The notes: generated by a model not told the origin, from the letters alone. A DNA stretch of 64,000 bases from Paenibacillus sinensis (GCF_019904155.1 NZ_JAHCMB010000117.1:95159-159158); one strand, 5' to 3'; counted from the stretch's first letter, positions 45,541 to 55,256 are shown. Translations and numbers: made by a program.

Positions 45541-46179
45541 ATGGGCAACTGGCTGAAGAAGCTGGAGAAACTGGTAGGCGGCGGAGAGAACCCGAAGCGG
45601 TCGATTACATTACGCTGGCTCCTGATTCTGGCTCTGCTGGGCGTGGCGATTATGCTGTTCAATTCCTTCGTCAATGTGAAGAAGCTGGACAGCAACAATA
45701 CGGGGCGAGAGCCACCGGCCTCCCAGAGCTCCCAGGCGACCCTGCAGGAGCAGACGGGAGATGACTCCAGCTCGTTTGACGGAATCGAACGGGAAATGGA
45801 GAACCGGCTAAAGGGGATTCTGGAGCAGATCGTCGGCGTGGGGACGGTGGACATCTTGGTAACCGTAGATTCCACGGAGGAGGTTGTCGTACAGCGCAAT
45901 GTCAATGACTCCCAGCAGCTCAGCGACGAGACGGACGCGAACGGCGGCAAACGTCATACGACAACCTACACGAGAGACGGTGAAATCGTCACCTACAGCA
46001 ACTCGGGGGACGAGACGCCGATCGTCACAAAGAAGATCAAGCCCCAGGTCCGGGGCGTACTGATCGTAGCCAAGGGGGCAGAGAACAAGGTGGTGAAAGG
46101 TCTGATCGAGCAGGCTGTTCAAAAAGCGCTCAACGTGCCGAGCTACCGCATCTCTGTTGTGCCGAGAAAGCAGGAATAG
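45541..46179 (+). CDS. spoIIIAG: Stage III sporulation protein AG
   Basis: A 212-residue single-pass protein (helix about 26-42) whose outside domain has the ring-building motif; in B. subtilis it forms a 30-fold ring in the intermembrane space. IEREMENRLKGILEQIVGVG, VDSTEEVVVQRNV and KPQVRGVLIVAKGAEN are characteristic. AGGAGGAGAGC precedes the ATG. Confidence 0.95.
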   Translation: MGNWLKKLEKLVGGGENPKRSITLRWLLILALLGVAIMLFNSFVNVKKLDSNNTGREPPASQSSQATLQEQTGDDSSSFDGIEREMENRLKGILEQIVGVGTVDILVTVDSTEEVVVQRNVNDSQQLSDETDANGGKRHTTTYTRDGEIVTYSNSGDETPIVTKKIKPQVRGVLIVAKGAENKVVKGLIEQAVQKALNVPSYRISVVPRKQE

Positions 46180-46265
46180 GCAGTCTTCCGGGTGGTGCGC
46201 TCCCTGGCGCTTACCCTTATGGCAATAGACTTTAGCCGCAAGAACATGAATAAGGAGGAAGAAGG

Positions 46266-47189
46266 ATGAACGGAAAAAGACAGACAATCTGGTTGGTGTC
46301 CATGCTCAGCTTGATGGTGGTGCTCTCCGCTTACTATTTATTCACGGAGGACTCGGGCGTTTCGTCCCCGAAGGAGACGGCGGGAACCATCCAGGTGGAT
46401 TCCGTGAAGAACGGCGGATCAACGCTCGCAGACGGCGGTGCTACAGTCAGTGAAGTGACGCCTCAGGATGCTGCTTCGGCGAATGACTCCACGGCTTCCG
46501 CCGGTCAGTCCGCATCGAATGACAACACAGCCGCCGCGGATAACGGCAGCACCGCCAGCGCTGACGGCAAGACTACGGCTGACGCTTCATCCGCAGCCGC
46601 CGGAGACAACGGCGCCGCTTCGGCTGAAGGCACCGGAAGCTCCAAGGAAGCGATCACTCCATCGGCGCCGGCTGCTAGTCAGAGCCCCGCTGCATCCGCA
46701 TCCGCATCTCCGAAGGCAACCGCCTCAGCGGGCAAGACCGGGTCGGATAAATCGACGTCGGCGGGAGACGACAGCGGCGTCTCGAAGAAAGACGCCGCTG
46801 TGCTCGATCAGGTCGCCTCGCAGAGCGCTTCGGCTTCCAGCATGTTCACCAACTATCTCTACGAGCGTGAGCAGAATAACCTGAAGGAGCAGAACGATCT
46901 GATGGCTGTCATCAACAATATGGATAAGACGCCGGAGGAGAGTGCCGCCGCCCAGCAGCAGCTGAACAAGCTTGAGGAGAAGGAGTCCAAAATTACAAGC
47001 ATTGAAGAGCAATTGCAGCAGCAGTACGGCGACGCCATCGTCAAGGAAGAGGGAGAAGACACCTACAAGGTGGTTGTGCTGAGCGACAAGCTGAATGTGA
47101 AACAGGCGGCGGGCATCATTGATCTTATCATGAAGGAGCTCAGCGTATCCCAGGATAAAGTGAGTGTTCAGCATGTATCGGAGCAGTGA
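46266..47189 (+). CDS. spoIIIAH: Stage III sporulation protein AH
   Basis: A 307-residue single-pass protein (helix about 8-24) with a C-terminal ring-building domain that pairs with forespore SpoIIQ. Between helix and domain (about 40-175) lies an Ala/Ser/Thr/Asp-rich disordered linker, making it longer than B. subtilis SpoIIIAH (218). The conserved end, YEREQNNLKEQNDLMAVI through VQHVSEQ, is intact. A terminator follows, closing the operon. Confidence 0.95.
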   Translation: MNGKRQTIWLVSMLSLMVVLSAYYLFTEDSGVSSPKETAGTIQVDSVKNGGSTLADGGATVSEVTPQDAASANDSTASAGQSASNDNTAAADNGSTASADGKTTADASSAAAGDNGAASAEGTGSSKEAITPSAPAASQSPAASASASPKATASAGKTGSDKSTSAGDDSGVSKKDAAVLDQVASQSASASSMFTNYLYEREQNNLKEQNDLMAVINNMDKTPEESAAAQQQLNKLEEKESKITSIEEQLQQQYGDAIVKEEGEDTYKVVVLSDKLNVKQAAGIIDLIMKELSVSQDKVSVQHVSEQ

Positions 47190-47215
47190 TAATCGAAAAA
47201 ACAGAACAATTGTCG

Positions 47216-47250
47216 AAAGAGCCCGGGCTTGTTCCGGGCTCTTTCTATTT
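47216..47250 (+). terminator. Terminator of the spoIIIA operon
   Basis: AAAGAGCCCGG pairs with CCGGGCTCTTT around a short loop, followed by CTATTT. Confidence 0.88.
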
Positions 47251-47347
47251 CCTGCGTTTATGATATAATACATAACGTCATTCGAAGGAACAGGCTATCG
47301 GCCGAGTTGTGGTTTCAAGAGAAAGCTGAAGGAGTGAATGGATCGAA

Positions 47348-47854
47348 ATGTTCAAATTAAGCGAAATAAAGGAATTGATCAAACTGCTGGACCAGACTTC
47401 CTCCGTCCATGAACTGGAGATCGAAAGCGAAGGAATGAAACTGGCCATCCGCAAGCCGGACCGGTCCGAAGCTACGGAAGCACATGCAGTTCCGGCAGCT
47501 CCTTATCCGTATCCTTTTACGCCGGCTCCGCAGGCTCCTGTATCCCAGCCGATCATTCAAACGGCTCCGGCCGCAGCACCGCAGGAATCGCCACAAGCTT
47601 CTGCAGAGGGAAATTTACATAAAATCGTATCTCCAATGGTGGGAACGTTCTATACCTCGGCTTCGCCGGATTCTCCTCCTTTCATCAGCGAAGGGGATAA
47701 GGTATCCGAGAAATCGACGGTATGCATCATCGAGGCGATGAAGCTCATGAACGAGCTTGAAGCCGAAGTGCGCGGCGAGATCGTCTCGGTTCTGGCCGAG
47801 AACGGCCAGTTGGTTGAGTATGGCCAGCCGCTGTTCCTGGTGAAACCGGAGTAG
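47348..47854 (+). CDS. accB: Acetyl-CoA carboxylase biotin carboxyl carrier protein
   Basis: A 168-residue BCCP. A short N-terminal domain and a Pro/Ala/Gln hinge (about 50-85) precede the biotinyl domain (about 90-168), with the biotin attachment motif EAMKLMNE placing Lys132 for modification. It carries CO2 from the AccC biotin carboxylase to the transcarboxylase in malonyl-CoA synthesis. AAGGAG lies a somewhat long 13 bases before the ATG. accC follows after 200 bases. Confidence 0.97.
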   Translation: MFKLSEIKELIKLLDQTSSVHELEIESEGMKLAIRKPDRSEATEAHAVPAAPYPYPFTPAPQAPVSQPIIQTAPAAAPQESPQASAEGNLHKIVSPMVGTFYTSASPDSPPFISEGDKVSEKSTVCIIEAMKLMNELEAEVRGEIVSVLAENGQLVEYGQPLFLVKPE

Positions 47855-48053
47855 CCTCATATTTCAATTGGAGACGGACGGCATGGAACCGTGTCGCATT
47901 GCTGGCTTAAGGCAACGGGCAGTCGGGGGAATGCCGCCGTTTCTTTCTGGAATTCAAGGATTATAAGCTCCGCGCTTAAAGTTGGATTTAGATTTCTCGA
48001 TAAACGTTTGGCATTCTAAACGAAGGCAGATGTTTATCCTTGGGAGGACAGAG

Positions 48054-49397
48054 ATGAATATCCATAAAGTGCTGATTGCCAACAGGGGTGAAATCGCCGT
48101 CCGGATCATTCGCGCCTGCCGCGAACTCGGCATTTCAACTGTAGCCGTCTATTCGGAGCCCGACCGCGATTCGCTTCATGTCCGGCTTGCCGACGAAGCG
48201 TATTGCATCGGCCCTACGGCATCCAAAGACAGTTATCTGAATTTCACGAATATTATGAGTGTCGCCACCCTTACCGAATGCGACGCCATTCATCCCGGCT
48301 ACGGCTTTCTGGCCGAGAACGCCGATTTTGCCGAAATTTGCGGGTCCTGCAACATCATCTTTATCGGACCGTCTCCGGAAGCCATTACCCGAATGGGTGA
48401 CAAGGCTGTGGCGAAGGATACGATGAAGAAGGCGGGGGTTCCTGTCATTCCCGGCTCGGACGGTCTGGTTGAAGATGTGGATGATGCGGTTCTGCTCGGC
48501 CGGGAGATCGGCTATCCGATTATCGTCAAGGCGACCGCCGGCGGCGGAGGCAAGGGAATCCGCATTGCCGAGGACGAGGAGTCGCTGGTCAAGCAGATCA
48601 TCGCTGCCCAGCAGGAAGCCCAGAAGGCGTTCGGCAACGCAGGCGTATACCTGGAGAAATATCTGACAGGCATGAAGCATGTCGAGATCCAGATTATCGC
48701 CGACAATCATGGCAACGTGGTTCACTTGGGCGAACGCGATTGCTCCGTGCAGCGCCGGCGGCAGAAGCTTGTCGAAGAGGCGCCTTGCCCGGTGCTCACT
48801 CCGGATATTCGGCAGGCCATGGGCGAAGCGGCCGTGCGGGCGGCTCAAGCTGTCGGATACTCCGGCGCCGGGACGCTGGAGTTCCTCCTCGGGTCGGACG
48901 GGCAGTTCTATTTCATGGAGATGAATACCCGAATCCAGGTTGAACATCCGGTTACCGAAATGGTGACAGGCGTCGATCTGATCAAGGAAATGATTTCGGT
49001 AGCGGAGGGCAATCCGCTGTCCTTCACGCAGGACGATATCACAATCAGCGGCTGGGCGATCGAATGCCGGATCAACGCAGAGGACCCTGCGAAGAACTTC
49101 ATGCCTTCGCCGGGCAAGATCGGATTCTATCTGCCTCCGGGCGGGCTCGGCGTCCGAGTCGACAGCGCCGCCTATCCCGGCTGCACGATTTCGCCTTTCT
49201 ACGATTCCATGATCGCGAAGCTGATTGTCTGGGCGCCGACCCGTCAGGAAGCGGTGCAGAAGATGAAGCGAGCCTTGGCTGAATTTGCCGTGGAAGGCAT
49301 TCATACGACCATCCCGTTCCATCAGAGACTTCTGGAGCATCCGGTGTTCCTGGACGGCAATTTCGATATTAAATTCCTTGAGGAAAATGAAATTTAG
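48054..49397 (+). CDS. accC: Acetyl-CoA carboxylase biotin carboxylase
   Basis: A 447-residue ATP-grasp enzyme that carboxylates biotin on AccB. The N-terminus is [17 protein letters not shown], the Gly-rich ATP loop is [12 protein letters not shown], and [19 protein letters not shown] bears catalytic residues. The ATG at 48054 follows TGGGAGGACAG; an upstream start at 47982 would add 24 non-family residues. It is probably co-transcribed with accB, with the carboxyltransferase genes elsewhere. Confidence 0.97.
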   Translation: MNIHKVLIANRGEIAVRIIRACRELGISTVAVYSEPDRDSLHVRLADEAYCIGPTASKDSYLNFTNIMSVATLTECDAIHPGYGFLAENADFAEICGSCNIIFIGPSPEAITRMGDKAVAKDTMKKAGVPVIPGSDGLVEDVDDAVLLGREIGYPIIVKATAGGGGKGIRIAEDEESLVKQIIAAQQEAQKAFGNAGVYLEKYLTGMKHVEIQIIADNHGNVVHLGERDCSVQRRRQKLVEEAPCPVLTPDIRQAMGEAAVRAAQAVGYSGAGTLEFLLGSDGQFYFMEMNTRIQVEHPVTEMVTGVDLIKEMISVAEGNPLSFTQDDITISGWAIECRINAEDPAKNFMPSPGKIGFYLPPGGLGVRVDSAAYPGCTISPFYDSMIAKLIVWAPTRQEAVQKMKRALAEFAVEGIHTTIPFHQRLLEHPVFLDGNFDIKFLEENEI

Positions 49398-49510
49398 GGC
49401 ATGGCCGCATTGTTTGTCATAAAGATCGGCAAATGATATAGTATGTTTAATGAGAAACGAACTTGCGCTTAGGCCAGTATGAACTAAGTTGAAAGGTGTG
49501 GGGGACAATT

Positions 49511-49927
49511 ATGAGTACATTGCCGACAGAATTCGAACGAACGGAAATCGGTGAAATCCAGATCGCTCCGGAGGTAATCGAGATTATCGCGGGGCTCGCG
49601 ACCGTTGAGGTCAAGGGCGTCGCCGGTATGAGCGGCGGATTTGCCGGAGGCATTGTCGAGCTGCTGGGCCGCAAGAACCTTTCAAAGGGCGTTAAAGTGG
49701 AAGTCGGCCAGCGCGAGGCGGCGGTGGATGTATCCGTTATCGTGGAGTACGGCAACCGTCTTCCAGAGGTAGCGGCGGAAATTCAGCGCAACGTCAAGCG
49801 CTCCATTGAGACAATGACCGGCCTGACCGTGGTGGAAGTGAACGTACAGATTCACGATGTTCAGTTCAAAGCTGCCGAGAAGAGTGTAAGCGTAGAGGAT
49901 ACGGATTCTGCTCTTCGCGTCAAATAA
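49511..49927 (+). CDS. yqhY: Asp23/Gls24 family envelope protein YqhY
   Basis: A 138-residue Asp23/Gls24 protein. IQIAPEVIEIIAGLATVEVKGVAGMSG and the GLTVVEVNVQIHDVQF end are family hallmarks. Just downstream of accC, as yqhY is in B. subtilis, where loss of yqhY is linked to acetyl-CoA carboxylase mutations, suggesting a link to lipid synthesis. AmaP, encoded next, is the membrane anchor of the Asp23 family. GGTGTGGGGG precedes the ATG at 49511. Confidence 0.95.
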   Translation: MSTLPTEFERTEIGEIQIAPEVIEIIAGLATVEVKGVAGMSGGFAGGIVELLGRKNLSKGVKVEVGQREAAVDVSVIVEYGNRLPEVAAEIQRNVKRSIETMTGLTVVEVNVQIHDVQFKAAEKSVSVEDTDSALRVK

Positions 49928-50006
49928 GGACTCTGGCGAAGCAGCCTGAAGAATCCATACATTTCCGGGGTCCCTAGCAGGTGTACCTGAGCAAGCATCA
50001 AACGAC

Positions 50007-50066
50007 AGCCCCACCAATCGTGTGGGGCTTTCCTTGAACCCCCGACGCTTTTGGTCGAGGGTTTCT
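50007..50066 (+). terminator. Two adjacent hairpins between yqhY and amaP
   Basis: AGCCCCAC/GTGGGGCT (50007-50029), followed by TTTCC, is a probable terminator. A second stem, AACCCCCGAC against GTCGAGGGTT (about 50037-50063) with one mismatch, is followed by TCTCTATTTT. Both sit just before the amaP ribosome site. Confidence 0.75.
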
Positions 50067-50091
50067 CTATTTTAAGGAGGTTATGCAGTTC

Positions 50092-50631
50092 GTGGCCAAA
50101 ATTTTGGACAGACTTCTGCTGTTTCTGTACAGCTTAAGCATCGGAATATTATCGGTAATTGCTCTCCTGCTGCTAAGCGGCGTCGTGCCCTGGAATCTGG
50201 AGATCCGTGACTGGAACACGGTCTACATCGCTGCGGTCGCCGGCTCGGTCATTCTGTTCTTGCTCAGCATCCGCTTCTTCTATATCTCGCTGCGCCGGGA
50301 CCGTACTTCCAGTCTTTCAGTCGATCAGCGGACGGAGTATGGGGATATTCAAATCTCCATGGAGACGATCGAGAATTTAAGTTTGAAGGCTGCAGGACGG
50401 GTCAAAGGCATCCGGGATCTGAAGTCGCGTATCCGCGTGTCCCAGGCGGGCCTTGAAATTATGATCCGCGGCGTCGTCGACGGCGATCATTCGCTGCCGC
50501 TCTTGACGTCTGAAATTCAGCGCCAGGTTCATGAATATGTGCAGGAAACGACGGGCGTACCGGTAGCTGATGTGTCGGTCTATATTGCGAACCTTGCACA
50601 GTCCCCCAGCTTCAAAAGTCGAGTGGAATAG
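50092..50631 (+). CDS. amaP: Alkaline shock response membrane anchor protein AmaP
   Basis: A 179-residue protein with two N-terminal membrane helices (about 8-32 and 45-65) and a cytoplasmic Asp23-like domain (SVDQRTEYGDIQISMETIEN, then VSQAGLEIMIRGVV). In Staphylococcus AmaP tethers Asp23 to the membrane. Here it lies beside an Asp23-family gene, so the pair likely act together. The ATG at 50083 is only two bases after AAGGAGG, so the GTG at 50092 is the likelier start. Confidence 0.88.
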   Translation: MAKILDRLLLFLYSLSIGILSVIALLLLSGVVPWNLEIRDWNTVYIAAVAGSVILFLLSIRFFYISLRRDRTSSLSVDQRTEYGDIQISMETIENLSLKAAGRVKGIRDLKSRIRVSQAGLEIMIRGVVDGDHSLPLLTSEIQRQVHEYVQETTGVPVADVSVYIANLAQSPSFKSRVE

Positions 50632-50646
50632 AGGTGGGTTTCCCCT

Positions 50647-50877
50647 ATGCCCTGGAGAGAAATATGGGAAAGTCACGGAGGCAGAATAACGGGAGTGGCG
50701 TTCGGTCTGCTGCTAGGCATCATTTATTTAATTAGCGGTTTTTGGGATATGCTGTTCTTTGCACTGGTTGTGTTCATCGGGTATACGCTTGGCGGACGAA
50801 AAGACGCGCAGGCTCCTCTGCTTCCTTGGCGGGAGCTGCTGGAGCGGCTGTCATCCCGCTGGCGTCCTTTTAAATGA
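50647..50877 (+). CDS. DUF2273 small membrane protein
   Basis: A 76-residue protein with a central pair of hydrophobic segments (ITGVAFGLLLGIIYLISGFW and LFFALVVFIGYTLGG) and a basic C-terminus. It matches the DUF2273 family, which recurrently accompanies amaP and Asp23 genes. It starts 15 bases after amaP behind GAGGTGGG and likely completes an envelope-stress membrane complex. Confidence 0.88.
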   Translation: MPWREIWESHGGRITGVAFGLLLGIIYLISGFWDMLFFALVVFIGYTLGGRKDAQAPLLPWRELLERLSSRWRPFK

Positions 50878-50959
50878 ACCGCGCTAAAAGTCTTTCTTTC
50901 GGGAGCGAAACCGGTTAGCCTGTGAATGAACTCCGAATGAGGACTGGCGCGGTTTTTTT
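50877..50959 (+). terminator. Terminator with large internal loop after the amaP operon
   Basis: AACCGCGC at 50877-50884 pairs with GCGCGGTT, followed by seven Ts, across about 60 bases that hold extra pairing potential (for example CTTTC.GGGAGCG and ACCGGTT). The unusual length may mean a branched terminator or a small structured RNA. Confidence 0.65.
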
Positions 50960-51189
50960 ATAAAAATATCGGTATTTTGCCTAATTCGATTCTATGGATT
51001 GATGCAAATGCTCAGATAAGATGCAGTCTGCAAGTTAAGGGGGAAGGGACTCTTCGATTATCGCCTTCCGCCTTTCGTATGGAATCGAAACCGGATGACG
51101 ACATTATCAGGGAGAGCCGTGGACGGATGTTACATACGCTGTAATTCCCCTGGCCGGAATCCGGCTGTTAGTATATGAAGGAGGTACAA

Positions 51190-51642
51190 ATGAAAAGACG
51201 CGTAGCAAGAGAAATTGTGGTTCAAAGCCTGTATCAGATGGAAATGAATGAAGTGGAGAGCAGTGAAGCCGTGAGCATGCTGCTGGAAGAAGCAGCTGAG
51301 GAGAACGAGACGGACCGGACCATCGGAGACGAGGCGTTGATGCGGGATTATGTGCTCAGCCATGTCAACGGCATTTGGGAGGCCAAGCCCGCGATCGACG
51401 ATATGCTGGAGCATTACTTGAAAGGCTGGCAGATGAGCCGTCTCTCGCGTGTGGATCGTCAAATTCTGCGTCTGGCCGCCTACGAAATGATCTATCTGAA
51501 CGATGTGCCGGCCAAGGTAGCTGTCAATGAGGCGATCGAGCTCGCCAAGCATTTCGGTACAGAGGATTCCGGAAAGTTTGTCAACGGTGTACTGGGCAAG
51601 ATGATTCAGGATCTGGAGAAGCTGAAGGAAAGACAAAATTAG
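51190..51642 (+). CDS. nusB: Transcription antitermination factor NusB
   Basis: A 150-residue all-helical NusB that binds boxA RNA with S10 during rRNA antitermination. RRVAREIVVQSLYQMEMN, RLSRVDRQILRLAAYEM, VAVNEAIELAKHFG and KFVNGVLGKM are diagnostic. The ATG at 51190 lies eight bases after AAGGAGG. folD follows, as in Bacillus. Confidence 0.97.
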   Translation: MKRRVAREIVVQSLYQMEMNEVESSEAVSMLLEEAAEENETDRTIGDEALMRDYVLSHVNGIWEAKPAIDDMLEHYLKGWQMSRLSRVDRQILRLAAYEMIYLNDVPAKVAVNEAIELAKHFGTEDSGKFVNGVLGKMIQDLEKLKERQN

Positions 51643-51785
51643 TCGGCTGGTAATGCGTTCATGCCTTAACCTGAGCAATATCGCTTGATATTCGTAGAGT
51701 AGATTTAGTGTTGCATGCCTAACAGGCGTAGGCGGCTGTGCCGCCAGTCTGTCCCATAACTTCAGAACAAGGAGAGAAGCGAATC

Positions 51786-52643
51786 ATGACAGCAGCAATC
51801 ATCAGCGGTAAATTGGTTTCCGAGGAAATACGCGTAGATATCGCCAAGGAGGTCGCAGCCCTTGCGGAACGCGGCGTCAAGCCCGGTTTGGCCGTCGTGC
51901 TGGTTGGCGAAGATCCGGGTTCACAGGTGTATGTGAACAGCAAAGAGAAGACCTGCATCAGCCTGGGCTTCCATTCGGTTGTGCACCGGCTGCCCGCTTC
52001 CACCTCGCAGGAGCAGCTGCTCGCTCTGGTGGATGAGCTGAACAACGATGATGATATCGACGGCATTCTGGTTCAGCTTCCGCTTCCCAAGCATATCGAC
52101 GAAAAGGCGGTAATCGACGCTATCTCTGTAGAAAAGGATGTGGACGGCTTCCACCCGGTCAATGTCGGCAATCTCGTCATCGGCGATGACAGCCTGCTGC
52201 CCTGTACACCGGCCGGTGTGATCGAACTGATCAAACGGACGGGCCTTGATCTGTCCGGCAAGCACGCGGTCGTTATCGGACGCAGCAACATTGTCGGCAA
52301 GCCGGTGTCCCTGCTGTTGCAGCGGGAGAACGCGACGGTGACGATGTGTCATTCCCGCACGAAAAATATGCCCGAGCTGTGCAAACTGGCCGACGTGCTC
52401 GTAGTGGCGATCGGCCGCGCTAACTTCGTTGACGCGTCTTACGTGAAACCGGGTGCGGTTGTAATCGATGTTGGCATGAACCGGCTCGATAACGGCAAGC
52501 TGGCCGGCGACGTCGATTATGAGAGCGTGAAGGAAGTCGCGAGCCATATTACGCCGGTTCCCGGCGGCGTAGGCCCTATGACCATCACAATGCTGATGGT
52601 GAACACCCTGACGGCAGCGAAGCGCCGCCGCGGTCTGGAATAG
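51786..52643 (+). CDS. folD: Bifunctional methylene-THF dehydrogenase/cyclohydrolase
   Basis: A 285-residue FolD that interconverts 5,10-methylene- and 10-formyl-tetrahydrofolate with NADP. Active-site stretch YVNSKEKTC (catalytic Lys), [21 protein letters not shown] and the dinucleotide loop [14 protein letters not shown] are present. AAGGAGAGAAGCG precedes the ATG at 51786. It lies in a folD-xseA-xseB-ispA-dxs run. Confidence 0.97.
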   Translation: MTAAIISGKLVSEEIRVDIAKEVAALAERGVKPGLAVVLVGEDPGSQVYVNSKEKTCISLGFHSVVHRLPASTSQEQLLALVDELNNDDDIDGILVQLPLPKHIDEKAVIDAISVEKDVDGFHPVNVGNLVIGDDSLLPCTPAGVIELIKRTGLDLSGKHAVVIGRSNIVGKPVSLLLQRENATVTMCHSRTKNMPELCKLADVLVVAIGRANFVDASYVKPGAVVIDVGMNRLDNGKLAGDVDYESVKEVASHITPVPGGVGPMTITMLMVNTLTAAKRRRGLE

Positions 52644-52655
52644 GGAGTCCGCTCC

Positions 52656-54041
52656 ATGGCGGACCGCAAAGTATTCTCCATTAAAGATCTGAACCGCTAC
52701 ATCCGCATGAAGCTGGACTCCGATACCGTGCTTTCCGATGTGTGGATTCGAGGAGAGATTTCGAACTTCACGCATCACGGCAGCGGGCATATGTACTTCA
52801 CGCTGAAAGATGAGAGCAGCCGGATCAAGGCGATTATGTTCGCGTCTCATAACCAGCGGCTGCCTTTTGTGCCGAAGGAAGGTTCGCGGGTTATCGCCAG
52901 AGGCAATGTAACGGTGTACGAGCGGGACGGACAATACCAGTTCTACGCCACCCATATGCAGCCCGACGGCATCGGAAGTCTGTATCTGGCGTATGAGCAG
53001 CTGAAGAAGAAGCTGGAGCAGGAAGGACTGTTCGATCCGGAACGGAAGCGGCCGCTTCCCGGTTATCCCAAGTGCATAGGCGTCGTAACGTCGCCGACGG
53101 GAGCGGCGGTCCGGGATATTCTGATCACCCTCCACCGGCGTTTCCCGCAGGTGGAGATCGTGCTGTATCCTGTGCTTGTCCAGGGGAAGACGGCTGCTCC
53201 TTCCATCGTGAAGGCGATCCGGAACCTGAATGCCATGGGCGAGGCCGACGTGCTCATCGTCGGCAGAGGCGGCGGCTCGCTGGAAGAGCTGTGGGCATTC
53301 AACGAAGAAGCGGTGGCGCGGGCCATCGCCGAGTCGGACATTCCGGTCATCTCGGCCGTCGGCCATGAGACCGACTTTACGATTGCGGATTTCGCGGCCG
53401 ACCTGAGGGCCGCGACACCCACGGCCGCGGCGGAGCTGGCCGTGCCGAGCTCGGCGGAGCTGATGTTTCAGCTCCGCCAGCAGCAGCGCCTGCTGCGCCA
53501 GGGCCTGCAGCGGCGCGCGCAGCGCGGCCGCGAGCGGCTGGACGCGCTGCGACGCTCGCCGGCGCTCACGAATCCGCGCCGGCCCCTGCTCCAGCACGCG
53601 CAGCGGCTGGACATGCTCCAGCAGCGGCTGACCCGCGCGCTGGAGTCCAAGGCTGCGCGGGCGCGCGACCGGCAGGCGGTGCTGCATCACCGCCTGGAGC
53701 GGCACAGCCCGCGCGAGGGCGTCATCGCCGCGAGGCGGCGCGCCGACTCCGCCAAGCGGGAGCTGGCCGCCGCCATGAGGGCGGCCATCGGGAACAAGCG
53801 CGCCCGGTTCGGGGCGGAGCTCAAAGCGCTGGACGCGCTGAGCCCGCTGAAAGTCATGGCGCGCGGATACAGCCTGGTGTATGACGAGAAGGAACAGCAC
53901 CTGATCAAATCGCTGGGTGAGGTTCAGCTTGGCGACCTGGTCGTTGTGAAGCTGGCGGACGGCCAGCTGGACTGCCAGGTATGGGGAATGAAGGAGGATG
54001 CGAAGGAACATGGCGAAGGAAGAAGCGGAACTGGGGTTTGA
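52656..54041 (+). CDS. xseA: Exodeoxyribonuclease VII large subunit
   Basis: A 461-residue nuclease subunit. An N-terminal OB-fold (about 1-105, VWIRGEISNFTHHGSGHMYF) precedes the catalytic domain (VVTSPTGAAVRDI, VGRGGGSLEELWAFN, ISAVGHETDFTIADFAADL). The C-terminal coiled coil (about 265-390) is strikingly Arg-rich and locally very GC-rich, which makes it unlike its neighbours in composition. Its end overlaps xseB. The enzyme degrades single-stranded DNA from both ends. Confidence 0.96.
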   Translation: MADRKVFSIKDLNRYIRMKLDSDTVLSDVWIRGEISNFTHHGSGHMYFTLKDESSRIKAIMFASHNQRLPFVPKEGSRVIARGNVTVYERDGQYQFYATHMQPDGIGSLYLAYEQLKKKLEQEGLFDPERKRPLPGYPKCIGVVTSPTGAAVRDILITLHRRFPQVEIVLYPVLVQGKTAAPSIVKAIRNLNAMGEADVLIVGRGGGSLEELWAFNEEAVARAIAESDIPVISAVGHETDFTIADFAADLRAATPTAAAELAVPSSAELMFQLRQQQRLLRQGLQRRAQRGRERLDALRRSPALTNPRRPLLQHAQRLDMLQQRLTRALESKAARARDRQAVLHHRLERHSPREGVIAARRRADSAKRELAAAMRAAIGNKRARFGAELKALDALSPLKVMARGYSLVYDEKEQHLIKSLGEVQLGDLVVVKLADGQLDCQVWGMKEDAKEHGEGRSGTGV

Positions 54042-54267
54042 GGAAGCGATGGACCAGCTGGAGCTGATCGTGCGTGAACTGGAGCACGGCGATGTTCCGC
54101 TGGAGAAGGCGATCGATCTGTTTCAGCAGGGCATGAAGCTCTCCCAGTTGTGCGGAAGCAAGCTGGAGCAGGTGGAGCGCAAGATCGAGATGATCGTCGA
54201 GGAAGACGGAGAGCTGCGCAAGAAGCCGTTCGGCGGTGCGCTGGAAGGGGCCGGCGATGAATTCTGA
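54010..54267 (+). CDS. xseB: Exodeoxyribonuclease VII small subunit
   Basis: An 85-residue helical small subunit with ELGFEEAMDQLELIVRELEHG and PLEKAIDLFQQGMKLSQLC. Overlaps xseA by 32 bases. The ATG at 54010 is preferred because AAGGAGG at 53991-53997 directly abuts the alternative ATG at 53998; this choice is not certain. Four to six copies bind one XseA. Confidence 0.94.
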   Translation: MAKEEAELGFEEAMDQLELIVRELEHGDVPLEKAIDLFQQGMKLSQLCGSKLEQVERKIEMIVEEDGELRKKPFGGALEGAGDEF

Positions 54268-55246
54268 ATATAGCGCCGCGCTTCGTGGAGACGATTCGGA
54301 AGACCGGCATGAGCTGGAAGCGATGTCCCATCCGAATGAGCGCCGCCAGCCGTTGAATGAATACATCGCCGGCGTCGCGGATCTGGTAACCGCCCGCCTG
54401 TCTCCCGGAGCGCTGTTCCCGGCACATTGGGAAGTTCCGGCGAAGCTTGCGGAAGCGATGGGCTATTCGCTGCTTGCCGGAGGCAAACGGCTGCGTCCGC
54501 TTCTGGTTGTCGCGGCCTGCGAGGCGCTCGGCGGAAGCCGGGAAGCCGCGCTTCCCGTAGCAGCCGCCATCGAGATGGTGCATACCTATTCGCTGATCCA
54601 TGACGATCTTCCCGCGATGGACGATGATGATTATCGCCGCGGGCGGCTGACGAATCATAAAGTATTCGGTGAAGCACCCGCCATTCTGGCGGGTGACGCG
54701 CTGCTGACGCATGCCTTCTACAGCGTTGTCCAGGCTTCGCGGACTCACGGCGTTCCGGCTGAACGCGTGCTCTCGATCGTCGAGGATCTGGCCGAGATGG
54801 CCGGTCCGCGCGGCATGGTCGGCGGACAGGCCGCCGACATGGAAGGCGAGCAGGGGCTGACCGATCTGGACAGCCTGAAATACATTCATCTTCACAAGAC
54901 CGGCGACCTGATCGTATTCTCGCTGCTGGCCGGAGGCCGGATTGCGGGAGCGGACGAGCGGCAGCTGGAGGCGCTCCGGCGCTTTGGTATCAATATCGGC
55001 CTGGCCTTTCAGGTGCAGGATGATATTCTGGATCTTGTCGGGGACGAGGGCAAGCTCGGCAAGAAGACTGGAAGCGATGTCCGCCAGCAGAAGGTGACAT
55101 ATCCTTATTTCATCGGGCTGGAGGAATCGCGCCGGGAAGTGGAGCGGCTCACCGGGGAGGCCAAGGAGGCCGTTCTGGACGGCGGTTTCGCTGACCCGTC
55201 GCGGCTGCTGGAGATCGCGGAGTATTTGATGTCGAGAGACCACTAG
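54257..55246 (+). CDS. ispA: Polyprenyl (farnesyl) diphosphate synthase
   Basis: A 329-residue trans-prenyltransferase that condenses IPP with allylic diphosphates to make farnesyl diphosphate. The first Asp-rich motif DDLPAMDDDD and the second DDILD are intact; GGKRLRPLL binds IPP. It has about 35 extra N-terminal residues compared with B. subtilis IspA, rich in charged residues, so an internal start (e.g. the Met at 54323) is possible. Overlaps xseB and precedes dxs, linking the two isoprenoid steps. Confidence 0.94.
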   Translation: MNSEYSAALRGDDSEDRHELEAMSHPNERRQPLNEYIAGVADLVTARLSPGALFPAHWEVPAKLAEAMGYSLLAGGKRLRPLLVVAACEALGGSREAALPVAAAIEMVHTYSLIHDDLPAMDDDDYRRGRLTNHKVFGEAPAILAGDALLTHAFYSVVQASRTHGVPAERVLSIVEDLAEMAGPRGMVGGQAADMEGEQGLTDLDSLKYIHLHKTGDLIVFSLLAGGRIAGADERQLEALRRFGINIGLAFQVQDDILDLVGDEGKLGKKTGSDVRQQKVTYPYFIGLEESRREVERLTGEAKEAVLDGGFADPSRLLEIAEYLMSRDH

Positions 55247-55256
55247 AGCTTGTCAC

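Noticed and set aside
51921..54011. 696-codon open frame on the minus strand
   Set aside because: It runs antisense across folD and xseA, both certain genes; it is a by-product of GC-rich codon use.
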